From Apostichopus japonicus (Eukaryota > Echinodermata > Holothuroidea > Aspidochirotida > Stichopodidae), in NCBI RefSeq assembly GCF_037975245.1, contig NC_092562.1, positions 8,721,001-8,785,000 on the forward strand: DNA of 64,000 bases, read 5' to 3'. The notes below the pieces were generated by a model. The model saw only the letters and a program-made list of their open reading frames with translations, did not search any database and had not been told where the DNA came from. Shown here piece after piece: positions 9,976 through 22,313 of this stretch. Position 1 is the stretch's first letter. Each line of letters starts with the position of its first letter. A program made the translations under genes and the position numbers.

Positions 9976-9979
9976 TTAA

Positions 9980-12289
9980 ACCCTGTACATGTGACATATT
10001 TCATGATGTCATATATATGTACAGCGTATACACTGTACCACTATATTTAGATTACAGAAGCCCCTACGATTACAAATGGTCGTGAGGTTGGAGGATCTCA
10101 AACACAGCTTTTCACTTCTTAAGTTCAAGTTCCTCAAAGTAAAAAAAAAAAAACTTGTATGGCTTTACCTTAAATGGTGAACAGGAATCATGATCTATAG
10201 GTAAAAGATTGCTATTAATATTGCATACTGGGGTATAAATTTTACCATGTAACATTATGCTTGTAACTTGCAGCTATAGTGTATAATGTACATACAGCTT
10301 TAAGCCTGCCACACACTTCTCATACTACGTAGACTGAAAAAGATGCAACTTCGCTAGAATGCTGTGACCTGGTTCCAAAAGTTGTCAAGAACCATAGTCA
10401 TGTAAACGGCCACTGAACAACTGATGAGAACATACTGAACCATTTTTTTGCTTGTGGTAATGACTGGTACTGTAGTTGGGTCACAACAATACAGTTGTTT
10501 AACCTAGAGAGCAGCCACTCACTGCACTGGAATCAATGCTGATTTCCAGTTGGGAAAACATTACTTGTTGGTCGTCCCAGACTATTTAAGCCAATTTGAA
10601 TTAGAACTAGCTTTGGAAAGAATGTTCATTCTAAGTTGTTAGCACAGGCACACTGACTGAATAGCCATGATTTTCCATGTTCTGACGGCCACGTTTGAGT
10701 CAGTTTGCATTCATTAGGGAAGTGTGCTATCCTAACACAGTAAAGATATATCTATAAAGCAGAATGGATTCAAAGTGTCTTTAAGAAAACAGACGCTCAC
10801 TGTAATTGGAAAGACCCTATAGATCAACCTGAAAAAAGATTTCCTGACAATAATCATAACAATATGAACATCTTCTTATTAAAGTCAAACTGAGATCACC
10901 AAAATAGTTGGTATAATTCAAAACCATTATGTATGCAAATTTTAGAAGATTTTCAGGGAAAATTGGAGAATTAAATAACCTGACCATTCTGTTTTAAACA
11001 AACCTAGGTTAAAAACTTGGTAGGCTATCTTGTAGCCACCATAGATTTCCCACCACTAATAGTATGTCGATATCATTAAGGCAAACCTTGGTGAAATGTT
11101 TGCATGTGATGTCATGAAGAGAAACTGTAGCAGATAGTAGTATGTATACTTGTTTTAATATATATCTGTGTTATCTTGAGAGAAATGACTATAAAACTTC
11201 CTGACCCTTTATTAAGTACATACATGATAATTAGGCAAGAATCTTATCATACTGTTATAGTTCTCGTACAGATATCAAATTTTGTCCAATTCTAGCGCTT
11301 TTGGTTCAAGAATGGGATCAATATTTATCTGCCCTCATCTCACTACTTTTTAATTTCCCGAGCCCTTTGTTTCATTACTCTTTGCTTATTAGACGAATGT
11401 TTTTTCATATTGTCAACTGTTTCTCCATTACAAAAGAAATGACAAGCAATGGACACCCGCATGGAATTAATTGTCTTTTCACAGAAAAGCTGCAATTAGT
11501 TTTGCTTTAGTAGCAAAGGAGGTAAAATGACATCATCATCATGTCATTTAGTAAGTCTAATAATAACGTAATTTTTCATATTGAGTAAATAAACGCATGC
11601 CGTTGTTAAGGTTTGAATGGTGACAGAGTGCAATGACGTAGTGAATCCTAACTATTAATAAAAAGAATTTGTCGTTTGACGAACAATTCAACTCTTTTAA
11701 GCAAACATGTGCTTTGACAAATAATCGTCTAGAAATGAATACATTGACTATGTCTTGCATTATATGACATTACAGGGGAGAAAAAAAAATTCCTGATTCT
11801 TGGAAATTGCTTTTTTCTTTTTTTTGTGCAATATTCATGATCTACTGCTGTTTCATGGTATGATGACATTCAGAGACTAATTTTTCCGTTTTAATTTACA
11901 CCATTCAATAAAGACAATGAGTCATTAAAAGGTCAAAAAGCTCATCAGGTTACATGTTTTTATATGCTACAGCCAATCTAATAGTAGTGACAAGGCATCA
12001 TTATCATGCACATCAAGAAATCATTATATGCTACACCCTATTAATAAATAACTAATAAATCTATTTCTAGGCAAGTTAGATTTTCGTGCAGTTACCAAGG
12101 TTTGAGCACATATTCCAAATTTTGTACTTTGTTCAAAATTAACATGAAAAATTCATTAATTCCACGAAACAAGCATAAGGAATGGTCTTTGAAGCGTGTA
12201 AAAATTGTTTGTCAGAACTTGGGATTGTGTCTTGGTGAAACTTTGAGCCTGTCACAGTAAACTTGTCGAATGCATTCAGGCCTTTCAAG
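9980..12289. other. AT-rich non-coding DNA
   Basis: I see no exon, RNA gene or repeat family that I can support. Only short random open frames and homopolymer runs occur. Confidence 0.4.
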
Positions 12290-12545
12290 GTGATACGTAG
12301 GTGCGTAATAATACTACGTACATATGTAATATCACATACATATATGTAATACATATCACGTACGTACGTGATATATCACATAATTATCTGACATTATTAT
12401 GTATATGTATACTGTACGTAATAATATCACGTATTTATGTGAAATTTATTACGTATGTACGTAATAATTACTATATGCATACGTAATAATCACAACGTAC
12501 GTAATAATTATAACGATAACGATTAATTATAACGATAATTATAAA
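12290..12545. repeat. Palindrome-rich TACGTA/ACGT region
   Basis: A run of short overlapping palindromes (tacgta, acgtacgt, atatcac/gtgatat, 'cacgtacgtacgtg' near 12358-12371) followed by 'ataacgataa' repeats up to 12545. It could fold into cruciforms. It is simple-sequence-like, with no gene. Confidence 0.6.
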
Positions 12546-14470
12546 GATGGAGAGTATGTTGGTCAATCCATGCCACATCAACAGTAGCCTCCATGTCGAC
12601 CCTCTCAGAATCGCCTGAAATTGATATAGTGTCTTGCCATATGTCTCAAAGGATGAAATTGGGCAAAAAAAAATGTTGAAAACTTTTTGGTTGCTAGGAT
12701 ACGGCCCTGCCTAGCAACCAAATCCAGATTGCATTTTAAGAGCCCTAAATTTGTGTCAAGTTTGGAGGCATCTTTTGTATAAATGTAAAGTATTTTACTA
12801 TTTTATGTCTGATATATTGCAGATATTGTGGAAGAAATGTGACCAGTCTTTGAATGTAGCTAATTTTTAGAAAAATTTCCGGTCTCAATTTTTCGTAACA
12901 AGTAATTAAAATGGCAGAAAATGAGATAGGGGCCTTCTCTGGCCCTACTTTGAGTGTGCTCTATATTCACAAGCAAAAGCATGTTTGAGATTTAATTTGC
13001 ATAGGATCCTTGTCCAGTGGTAGTTGTATGGGAAAAGTGCCACAAAAAAGTCAAGCGGGTCGTACGTTTTACGAACAGCGCCCTCAAACTTAAGAAATCT
13101 CACTCCTGGCCCTAATTGGGGGACCAAATTTGGGCCTGTGGGTAAATTTCAATTTTTCTTTAAATACAATTTTTCAGGAGTGTATTGACCCTATTTTTAA
13201 AAACTTAAGTATAAAAGTTGTGTATTTTGTGTTATCTACTCAAAGTTACGACTCAAAAATTGCGAAAATCACGTATGTATGAAAATGCTTGCACATGCTG
13301 ATTTGAGTAATTCAAATGACAACTTCTGAGCATTAGCATGAAATAATCATTGTATCCTTTCCATAATTGGTAGTATATAAGCAATGTGTGTTCTACCACA
13401 CTCACTAGCTGGCCTAAGCCTAAATGCCTCAAGGTAACCTACTGAACACTTCTTATTAGTACTGTATAGTGTATACCTGTCCTATTGCTCTGTCCTACAA
13501 CATGATCCCTACAACAATAACTGAAGATAAATGGCCACTTTCAGTATTGTTATACAAAATAACACTTGAAAACATTTCTCCCTGAATCTGACCACACTCA
13601 CAACCAAAATTGCAAGAATGAAACTAACAAAATGTTATAAATTTATTGCAGTTCATGACTAGGACAGTGATTGTGTTAAATGCATTTTTATTTTCAGGGT
13701 CGTCATTGGGTTTTGGTGGTGTCGATAGACATGCTTGACAAGACAATGTTACTATAGATATGGACAACATAAAATTGACTTGCATTTGGTCTATTTAGGA
13801 GTGTTTGCAATGGAACAAAAGACTATCATTGACAACTGCTTCTTACATCGAGAATTAATATAATTTTTCTCCTTTGACTATATTTTGATGTGATTATTAA
13901 TTTTAATATTGCATGTTGCATATATACCAACATCCAAATGACTAACACAGAAGATGCATGCTATTCTGATTAAGAGGAAAGGTTTTCATTTGACAACAAA
14001 TACATGTGCAGTCACTTTATATCCTCCATCATTTACATGATTTCACCTGAAACTGGTGGTGCTGCTGCTAAACTGTAACTATACCAGAAACCAGCCAAAG
14101 ATAACTGGAAGACAGATTTCAATACTTCTCTTCGGAACACTGTTTTCAAAGGAGCAACTCTTTCCTCTCATAAACATGAAATCTTTGTCTTTTATTGTCT
14201 TTATTTCTACTATCGTTCTATTTTCCATACAAGAGCAAAAGGGAAGTTTGCCATTCTTGAAAGGCTGGGGGAAATTTTTACACAATATTGATTTATTTAC
14301 ACAATCGTTTATAAAAAATGTATGTTATTAAATATTCCTTATTTATATATATCCATTAATTATATTTTCATTTATGTATATATACTCTTTTTCTTGGAAG
14401 TCCTTTACTTTGTGAAGCCTGTATTGGCTTTTTAAACGACTTCCCTCCACATTTATATATTTATTATCTG
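12546..14470. other. AT-rich non-coding DNA
   Basis: No recognisable coding sequence or repeat family. The short open frames here look random. Confidence 0.4.
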
Positions 14471-14473
14471 TGG

Positions 14474-14556
14474 AAAATCAAATAAACAAACTAACAAACA
14501 GAAAATCAAATAAACAAACTAACAAACAGAAAATCAAATAAACAAAGTAACAAACA
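14474..14556. repeat. Short tandem repeat, unit 28 bp, three copies
   Basis: Near-identical copies of a unit containing 'aaatcaaataaacaaac'. It is followed at 14648-14668 by a short TA tract. Confidence 0.75.
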
Positions 14557-15014
14557 ATATGAAAAACAAGACTATATGTAGAGCTGAGAAACAACAGATC
14601 ACCTAGATGTATACAGTATGTCAGAGACTCATATATAAGGTGCTTTCTATATATATATATATATACAGTATAGCGAAGGTTGAATGAAATGAATATACTG
14701 TAGCTCATGTAGTACAGTAGCAAACCCTTACAAACCAAAATACTCCAAACTGCTGAAATCTGTTACGTGACTACAAAGTGAACTTCAGCCGCTCTCTGTT
14801 TGCTGTCATCTGACTAGATACAAACTGTCTGGATCATGAATTGGAGGAAACTCTCCTCAATTATCATTTGTGATATCATGATGGAAAGGAATACTAAGGT
14901 CTTTGTCCTAGATTACTGTAACGATAACTGTAATGAACTTCATAGTTGCCAAGTTGGCCAAACATTGGACAGCAGTCTTGACAAAGCCAAAGTTGATCAA
15001 ATTCATGTTTTGTC

Positions 15015-15570
15015 AAGGTTACAAAGCATTGATCCAATAACTCCCGGTGCAATTACATTGATCCCTTAACTCCAGGTGCAAGTGCATTGACCCATTAACT
15101 CCCCCATACAATTGCATTGATCCCTCATCTCCCCCATGCAATTACATTGATCCCTGAACTCTCCCATACAATTGCATTGATCCATCATCTCTCCCATGCA
15201 ATTGCATTGATCTCTCATATCTCCCCCATAAAATTGCATTGATCTCTCATATCTCCCCCATGCAATTGCATTGATCCCTGAACTCCCCCATACAATTACA
15301 TTGATCCCTGAACTCCCCCATGCAATTACATTGATCTCTCATCTCCCCCATGCAATTACATTAATCCCTTAACTCCCCAGTGCAATTGCATTGGTCCCTT
15401 AACTCCCCGGTGCAATTGCATTGATCCCTTAACTCCCGGTACAATTGCATTGATCCCTTAACTCCCCGGTACAATTGCATTGATCCCTTAACTCCCCCAT
15501 GCAATTGCATTGATCCCTCATCTGCCCGATGCAATTGTATCGATCCCTCATCTCCCCCATGCAATTGAAA
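15015..15570. repeat. 30-bp minisatellite, about 18 copies
   Basis: Units of about 30 bp read 'attgatccct.a.ctccccc' plus 'atgcaatt.c', with occasional 31-34-bp variants. Because the unit is a multiple of three, the minus strand has open repeat frames (for example DQCNCTGELR). These are a consequence of the unit length, not evidence of a gene. Confidence 0.9.
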
Positions 15571-15633
15571 TGCCTTGCTATACTCAAGTTGTGTACAAAA
15601 TAGCTACCCATTCATGTACTGTACAGACAACAC

Positions 15634-16145
15634 TTAGTGGATACTCCACAGATTCTTGATCTGCACAAGCTCCTCTAATCTCTTCATGCTAATATTAAAT
15701 CTTCCAAAAATATCCTTAACAATACTCTCAGACCTTTGGTCTTTGCTGACATACTTTAAAATGTAAATTTCCAACTATAGAATGACTCTAGGAGAACACT
15801 TCAAAGTCATGTAGCCATCTAACGGTTAAAACAAACTCGATAGAACTCACTGTGATTTGAAGCACGGCAAAGTACATTCTTATTTGTGCTTCAAATGCTT
15901 TGTAAATAAAACAATGGATATTAAACGAGAAGCAGCACACAGAGTGCAGTATCTGTAACATGTGTGAACCCTGACTGCTCAGTGGTTCTCCAGTCTGTGA
16001 CTTTGATAAAACAGTGCAAACCAGAATTCAAATAAAGATGCTGATTACTTACTTCAGGTACAATGTCAAAAGGGGCATGCATTTCCTGAATGATTTCGAT
16101 GCAAACCTTGTGCAGGTTGGTGCCACATATATAGTCAAATATGTG
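15634..16145 (-). other. Candidate unassigned exon pair (weak)
   Basis: Two minus-strand stretches have some exon character. At 16145-16053 an open frame (CGTNLHKVCIEIIQEMHAPF followed by DIVPE) runs into a consensus donor GAA|GTAAGT at 16052. At 15774-15634, after an AG at 15776-15775, an in-phase frame of 46 residues ends in a stop (it contains YVSKDQRSESIVKDIF and MKRLEELVQIKNLWSIH). The phases match. No acceptor is visible for the upstream piece, the lengths are short and I recognise no family, so this could be chance or a gene remnant. Confidence 0.2.
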
Positions 16146-18013
16146 TCACATTCATGATGGATGCACTCATATCCAAGGACAACTTTGATGTAGTTTTGGT
16201 CAGCAAGGTTCTTCTTGTAATACTAAATGTGACCAGGTCTACGAAATGAATATCAAGTTCATTCCTCTGGGAATATTTAAAGTGTTCACACTTTGTGTGG
16301 TAGTTTTGAAAGCTTGATTTTGTCTCTTATTTTATACTATGGTTCCTGACTGCCTGTTTAAAAATCAAATGCAATACATCTTTGGAGTAATTAATTAATA
16401 GCACACTGGAATCGGACCCTTGCTGTACCTACAGACTTAATAGTGCAGTCACCTAAGTTTTCAACAAGTTGGACCCTGGAAAAACGTTACTGTATATCGT
16501 ATATATCTTGATGTGTCAATATCTCAACATTGTCTTAATAGATATAAGGACATTTTATCAATAAATTTTTTTATCGATATATTTAAACATTTAATACTTT
16601 AATATTTCTAGCTTAGGATCATTTTAAAATGCCGATTATCTTTAAAAGCAGAGATCTTATTAGGATTCTTATGTATTATCTTGCAATGAAGCAAGTGAAC
16701 AAAAAAATGAGGAATATTTTGAAAAAAAAAAAAATTGTGAGTAAGTGACCACATGAGTAGGAATCGATATAAATGCAAATTTATGCCAGTTAGATCCAAG
16801 TTTTAAAACTCCTCCAAGCTTTAATGAAGCTTTTAGGGTTATTCCACATCAAATTGACAGATTTTTGGAGAAGTCATTAGCTTTCCATTAATTACTACCC
16901 TCCTTGCATGATTAGAGCAGCATGAAATAAGTTTACTGTGGAAATTTCAGATGCTTTGCTTCAAAATTGTCTGACTTATGACCTTTGAAAAATTTTACAA
17001 TTTGCTGGCTAAAGTGGCATCTTCTTAATTTTGAGGTGCTATTTCTCAGCTATTGAACATTAATACACTACCCTCATATCACAGAAACGTATAGAACCTG
17101 GCCCATAGAAAGGGTAATTAGGATATTCCAACATTGTATTGTGGAGTTTGGTCAACATAAAAATGTCAAAATATCTCATTTTTGTACTTTTGGTCAACAT
17201 AAAAATGTCAAAATATCTGATTTTTGTACTTTTCCCTTAAAAATGTGGTCCTTAAAGTATTGCTTCAGGGTACTTAGCTATAAAAAGGTCACTATGTATT
17301 ACATAGACAATACCATCTCTTAATGGGCATAACGAGCAAAATATTAGTCCTGAATTGAGGTTCAAACGATCAAGTTTCGTTCGTGAACTCTACAAGTAAG
17401 TGGGCAGATAATGCAGAAAAGGCGAGATAATAAAAGATTATTGATAGCCAGAGACCACTGGGCAATCAACATGTTTGTTTCCCATTTCACAAACAAATTA
17501 TATATTCAAAACAACTAAACAAATATCTATTTTTAGACATAAAGTGAGAAGATTATGGCCTTGAAGAGCTGCAAAATGACAGATCTATACACCAGTTCCT
17601 GACAGTGTGAATTGGGAAATGATATATTTTCTATATTATACCCTAACTTGTGCCCACTGAGACAGGACACCTCTACTTGGCCATAGGGAACTTGGCTACA
17701 ATTTACTCAGTGAGGGCAGTATTGCAGTAACAACAACAAGCACTGTAGTCTTATCATGGTCAGGCATTATTCATTACATATGCAGCACATGTACAGTACA
17801 ATACCTACCAACAGTGCTCTCGGGACAACTTTAAGTGTGTCAGGAAGGTATGTGAGGAGAGAATATTTGGGGGGGGGTGAGGGGAGGGGGGAGGGAAAAT
17901 GTTAAATCTAGATGTGAATTCAATGAAAGGAAAGATAATAGGTAGATGGGAGTGGAGATCAGTTGAAGATGAGGGGAATGGGTGATCAGTGGCAGATGGG
18001 AGGGGAGCTAAGA
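16146..18013. other. AT-rich non-coding DNA with a 45-bp duplication
   Basis: No gene was recognised. At about 17148-17233 a segment containing 'tttggtcaacataaaaatgt' is present twice in tandem. A G-rich, purine-rich patch lies at 17870-18010. Confidence 0.45.
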
Positions 18014-18017
18014 TTAA

Positions 18018-18383
18018 AGGACCCGAGTGAAGACTCGCGCACAAAGCAACGTCTGATGCTGGTAATCTGACCTAGTTTCGTATGAGGTGTAACAGAAGTG
18101 TTAGACACCACCATCGATCCCAGAAAATACAAACACAGCTTGCTACCGTTGGTAATTAGACACTAGTGTACAGTCAATACATGCAGCAACGGCCAATACC
18201 CACAACACAGTGTACATAACAGCGATGGACATCTCAGGTCTAGATAAAAGATAACAAGGTAGATATCACGTTTCATTACTGTTTGCATTTTGTAGCGAAA
18301 AGAAAAAGACTTCACTTCCAAGCAACGAAAAGTTAACTTTTTTCAGGGGGCGGCACGCGGTTTGGGGCGAGTCTTCAATGCCT
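18018..18383 (-). mobile_element. TTAA MITE, copy 3
   Basis: Same family as 8358-8691, inverted, with TTAA at 18014-18017 and 18384-18387. Both ends retain the GAAGACTCG motif in inverted orientation. Confidence 0.8.
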
Positions 18384-18510
18384 TTAAGTGAAGATGAGGT
18401 TGATGATAAGTTGTAGATAGGAGGGAACAAAGGGGAGATAAGTATATGATGAGGGGAGGGAAGTAGATGCAGTAAGTGGCAATGGGAAGGGAGGGAGCTA
18501 AGTTGAAGAT

Positions 18511-19032
18511 GAGGGAGGGAGGGAGGGAGGGAGGGAGGGAGGGAGGGAGGGAGGGAGGGAGGGAGGGAGGGAGGGAGGGAGGGAGGGAGGGAGGGAGGGA
18601 GGGAGGGAGGGAGGGAGGGAGGGAGGGAGGGAGGGAGGGAGGGAGGGAGGGAGGGAGGGAGGGAGGGAGGGAGGGAGGGAGGGAGGGAGGGAGGGAGGGA
18701 GGGAGGGAGGGAGGGAGGGAGGGAGGGAGGGAGGGAGGGAGGGAGGGAGGGAGGGAGGGAGGGAGGGAGGGAGGGAGGGAGGGAGGGAGGGAGGGAGGGA
18801 GGGAGGGAGGGAGGGAGGGAGGGAGGGAGGGAGGGAGGGAGGGAGGGAGGGAGGGAGGGAGGGAGGGAGGGAGGGAGGGAGGGAGGGAGGGAGGGAGGGA
18901 GGGAGGGAGGGAGGGAGGGAGGGAGGGAGGGAGGGAGGGAGGGAGGGAGGGAGGGAGGGAGGGAGGGAGGGAGGGAGGGAGGGAGGGAGGGAGGGAGGGG
19001 AGGGGAGGGGAGGGAGGGAGGGAGGGAGGGAG
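18511..19032. repeat. (GGGA)n microsatellite, about 520 bp
   Basis: Pure GGGA/GAGG repeats run to about 18998, then a short (GGGGA) variant and a return to GGGA until 19032. All purines are on one strand, so triplex or G-quadruplex formation is possible. The apparent PPSL-repeat and GGRE-repeat reading frames on the two strands are artefacts of the repeat. Confidence 0.97.
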
Positions 19033-20936
19033 AGGATGATATGTGGTAGAACATAGTTTAGCAAATCAAGATACATTGACTTCTTCACCATCAACATATT
19101 TTAAGAGGTGGTTATTCTCTCAGTGCTATTCAACACACACTATGCATTACTGTAAGAGTGTTTAGTCTAATCTGTCATGTTTACAACTTTTCATTGATCA
19201 TGTTTTCATCATGTTTACAAGTTTTTCACACTTTGGCCTCTGCTGACCTTGTCCACAATAAACCATACGCTTCATCATTATCTACACACTATGTGATATT
19301 CACATACAGAGTATGAGATCTATCCAAGTTTCATTCCTTGGGATATCATTGTGTTATAAGATTGTAACAGTTTTACTGAGCTGCTGACTTCAAGTGAACT
19401 TTGACCTTGGCTATAAAAACCAGGCTATTTAAGCTTAGTATGGTGCATCCACATACAAAATATAAGATATATCAAAGTTTCCATTATTGAGGTACCATAC
19501 ATGTTTAATAAGTAAGGTTCTATACACACACCTATACCATATATGCATGCCATCACAACTGCAGAGGTTACAAGTTTCACAGAAACCAATGAAAGTAGTT
19601 TCCTTGTATAGTCAAAACAAAAACATTCCAGTCAGAAACATTCTTTAAATTCCCAAATATTTCATCCATTACCTCTGGCTAGTCATTAAATTTTCTCAAA
19701 AGTGAACGGCAACTTTTTTTTATTTAGCCTCACATAGACACAGCACGCCTTTCTGGGATGACCTTATCAAATTTTTGATCCTATCCAAACTAAAATCCTC
19801 TAACAATTAACTTGAATTTTAGTCGATTAAGTTTCTCTTCCAAATATTGAGTAATACATTGAACAATTTGTTTCTTATCCATGTACGGTATGATACAGTG
19901 TCTGGACAACGTACTGTTGGCAATCAAATACATTCATTCGTTAGCTGTTCATTATTCATTCGGTGACACCATCTAGGAGCAGGGCTCAAGTTTAACGGTC
20001 GTCTGATCATCCGAGACGACCAAAAATCACATCAGACAACCTAAAACCCTGCTTAGGTTGTCCGACGCACGACTAGCTTAATTGCCGTAGGTGTTCAACA
20101 CAAGTTTCAAACAAAACTTGGAAAACTCATATATCCTTTTAAATAAAAATTCACCCCCAAAAATCCTAATATTTAGAAACAACGTAAGAAATACATCATA
20201 TTTCCATATGTTCAGTAATGAGGAGAAAATCCTACACTTTAGCTGTACGGTGGCCGCGACCATACTTGATCCCTACCTCACGGACGCAAGCACGTATGAC
20301 AAGCTAGCTGGAGTACACCCTGTATGCAGTACGATACTGTGAATGTGGGCATACCGCATGCAATGTATGTTGCTGCAATGTATGTGCTGTATACACTGGG
20401 CTTACCCTCTGTCTCTGGAAATTATCGGAAACCATTAAGAAAATCATTTTTTCACTACTGGTCAGAGAATTCCCGCAACCCAAAATGATTAATCCTGAAC
20501 AGTGTCATACACCACATAAAATGTCTCTAACTCTACACTACAGTTCTGTTCAAGATTTGTCGATCTCCGTAAGACTATAGTCACTAAGAGTAACACCTAA
20601 GCCTCAGGCCTATTGACTAGGCCTGCGTAGCCTAACGTTACTGTACTCACCTAAAAGGCTAAATTGATACATGTTCAGTATCACTTACGGCTCTCGCGCA
20701 AGGCAGGCCATTTTACAAATTCAAGTGCTTTCATTTGGACACCTAAAAAATCCTTCGGACAACCAAATATGAAGGCAATTGGTTGTCCGAAGGACAACCT
20801 TAAAATTTTCTTAAAAATGAGCACTGAGGAGAGGATGTGTTGTTCTGATCAAATGTAGTCTTAATATGTATAGTACTCTGCAGACTTATTGACCAAATGC
20901 AAAAAGGTACTTCATAGTTGCATACATGTGGTAACT
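19033..20936. other. AT-rich non-coding DNA
   Basis: No gene was recognised. 19230-19500 contains 'actttgaccttgg' and 'catccacatacaaaatat' words resembling the dispersed repeat at about 48.2-48.6 kb. 19980-20080 and 20740-20800 contain short inverted words around 'ggttgtccga'. No function was assigned. Confidence 0.4.
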
Positions 20937-22060
20937 ATTTAATTTTTATTTATTTTTTTATATTTTTTTTTATTATCATTCCAACAAGAGTCCAAACAAT
21001 GTACAATTCATAATAACATATACTTTATGACCAATAGTCAATATTAATGACAACAACAAATAAATCATTAAACTTCAAATAAAGATTTCCACTTACTGTA
21101 TGCCATCTGATATCAAAAGCATTTTGCTTACAACTAGTTTGATACATAAACTTTTCTTTTAAATAAAAAATTCTTTAAATCAATTTTACCATAGTTAAAG
21201 GAAGGTTTCTCATTTTTAACCTTACTTTTGTAAACACAAAATTTCAGAACCAGAAGGATGTTATTAAACACATAGTCTTTGTACAAATAATTTCCAAACA
21301 GAACAAGCTCTTTACTAACTACAGTAAATATTCAATTTAATTTGAACCCAGATTTGAAAATCCCTCCATACTTTCTGAGTGAAGCTGCATTCCCAAAATA
21401 AATGAATTAAACTCTCATCTGCCACCCCACAAAAAGTGCACAATGGATCATTGGTTTTGCCAATTTTAACCATTAGAGTATTTTTCCCAAAAATTCTGTC
21501 AAGAAGACAAAATTGGAACCAACGGAGCTTCACCTCACAAGTACATTTCCAATTGTATGAGCACACCTTATACCAATCTACTTCAGAAAAAAATTGGGGA
21601 CAAGAGCATGTTCCATTTGTGAATACATTTATATTGGACCTTTTTATTTGTTCATAAAATATTATAAAACCTTTTAAACCCTTTTGGATCCATAAAAACA
21701 GTTTTAATATGAAAGCCTTGAAATGGGAGTGCAAGAGAATTATTTATCTGGCCTAATAGACCAGAAAAGGATTTCTCTATTGCTTTTTTAAAACCATGCA
21801 CGTGAAGAAAATTTGTTCTCACATCATATTTTGTATAAATCTCATCAGCAGATAAGAACTCACCCTTAGAGTTTATCAGATCGTTAACATATAATATACA
21901 GTACCATGTCTTTGCCAATCTTTAAACAAAATGCATGTATTACCCACCTTAATTTTTTCGTTGTGCCAAATACTGGAACTTAAAACATCATGAATATTTT
22001 GGGGCTTGAGCGAAACAGTGAAATCCTTCCAGGCTGAAAAAAACACCTTTCCAGTGCTTC
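20937..22060 (-). pseudogene. LINE (L1/Tx1-like) 3'-end remnant
   Basis: The C-terminal end of a non-LTR retrotransposon ORF2, 5' truncated and broken by frame changes. Going along the minus strand, about 22040-21750 encodes SSSIWHNEKIKVGNTCILF and then VNDLINSKGEFLSADEIYTK. About 21734-21315 encodes LRWFQFCLLDRIFGKNTLM followed by the Cys/His motif LCTFCGVADESLIHLFWEC, which is the zinc-knuckle-like tail of L1/Tx1-type ORF2 proteins. An A-rich tail (T-rich on the plus strand) lies near 20937-20978. The reverse transcriptase core is absent, so the copy is dead. Confidence 0.7.
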
Positions 22061-22069
22061 GTAAAAGAT

Positions 22070-22313
22070 CAAGTTCATATAGTGTAATAATGTAATGGTA
22101 CTACTATGGCAATTTTGGCAAACATGCATATGGAAAGCGAAAAGAGTTTGTCGATAGGTAAGACTTTTGTATATTACTAAATGATATGATATATCAGATT
22201 TTAGTTCAACGAAAAGTACTCTTGTTTTGACTTTCAGAAATGTCTCATGAACCCCCTGGAATGGGTTCATGCACCCCCTGGGGGGTTCCTGCACCCCAGT
22301 TAGTGAACCCCTG
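22070..22313 (+). mobile_element. hAT-like MITE fragment (family 2), right end
   Basis: A diverged partial copy of 42829-43137. Both share 'gcgaaaagagtttgtc' and the terminal 'caccccctgg' and 'gcaccccagttag' blocks. It ends GTTAGTGAACCCCTG at 22313. The left end is missing, and the copy abuts the LINE remnant. Confidence 0.55.

Noticed and set aside
15361-15611. A Gly/Cys-rich decapeptide-repeat protein on the minus strand
   Set aside because: It follows from the 30-bp minisatellite unit being divisible by three. Equivalent frames exist with different peptides, and no exon signals flank them.
18266-19097. Long open frames of Pro-Pro-Ser-Leu or Gly-Gly-Arg-Glu repeats on both strands
   Set aside because: They are translations of the GGGA microsatellite, are present in several frames at once and have no unique flanking coding sequence.
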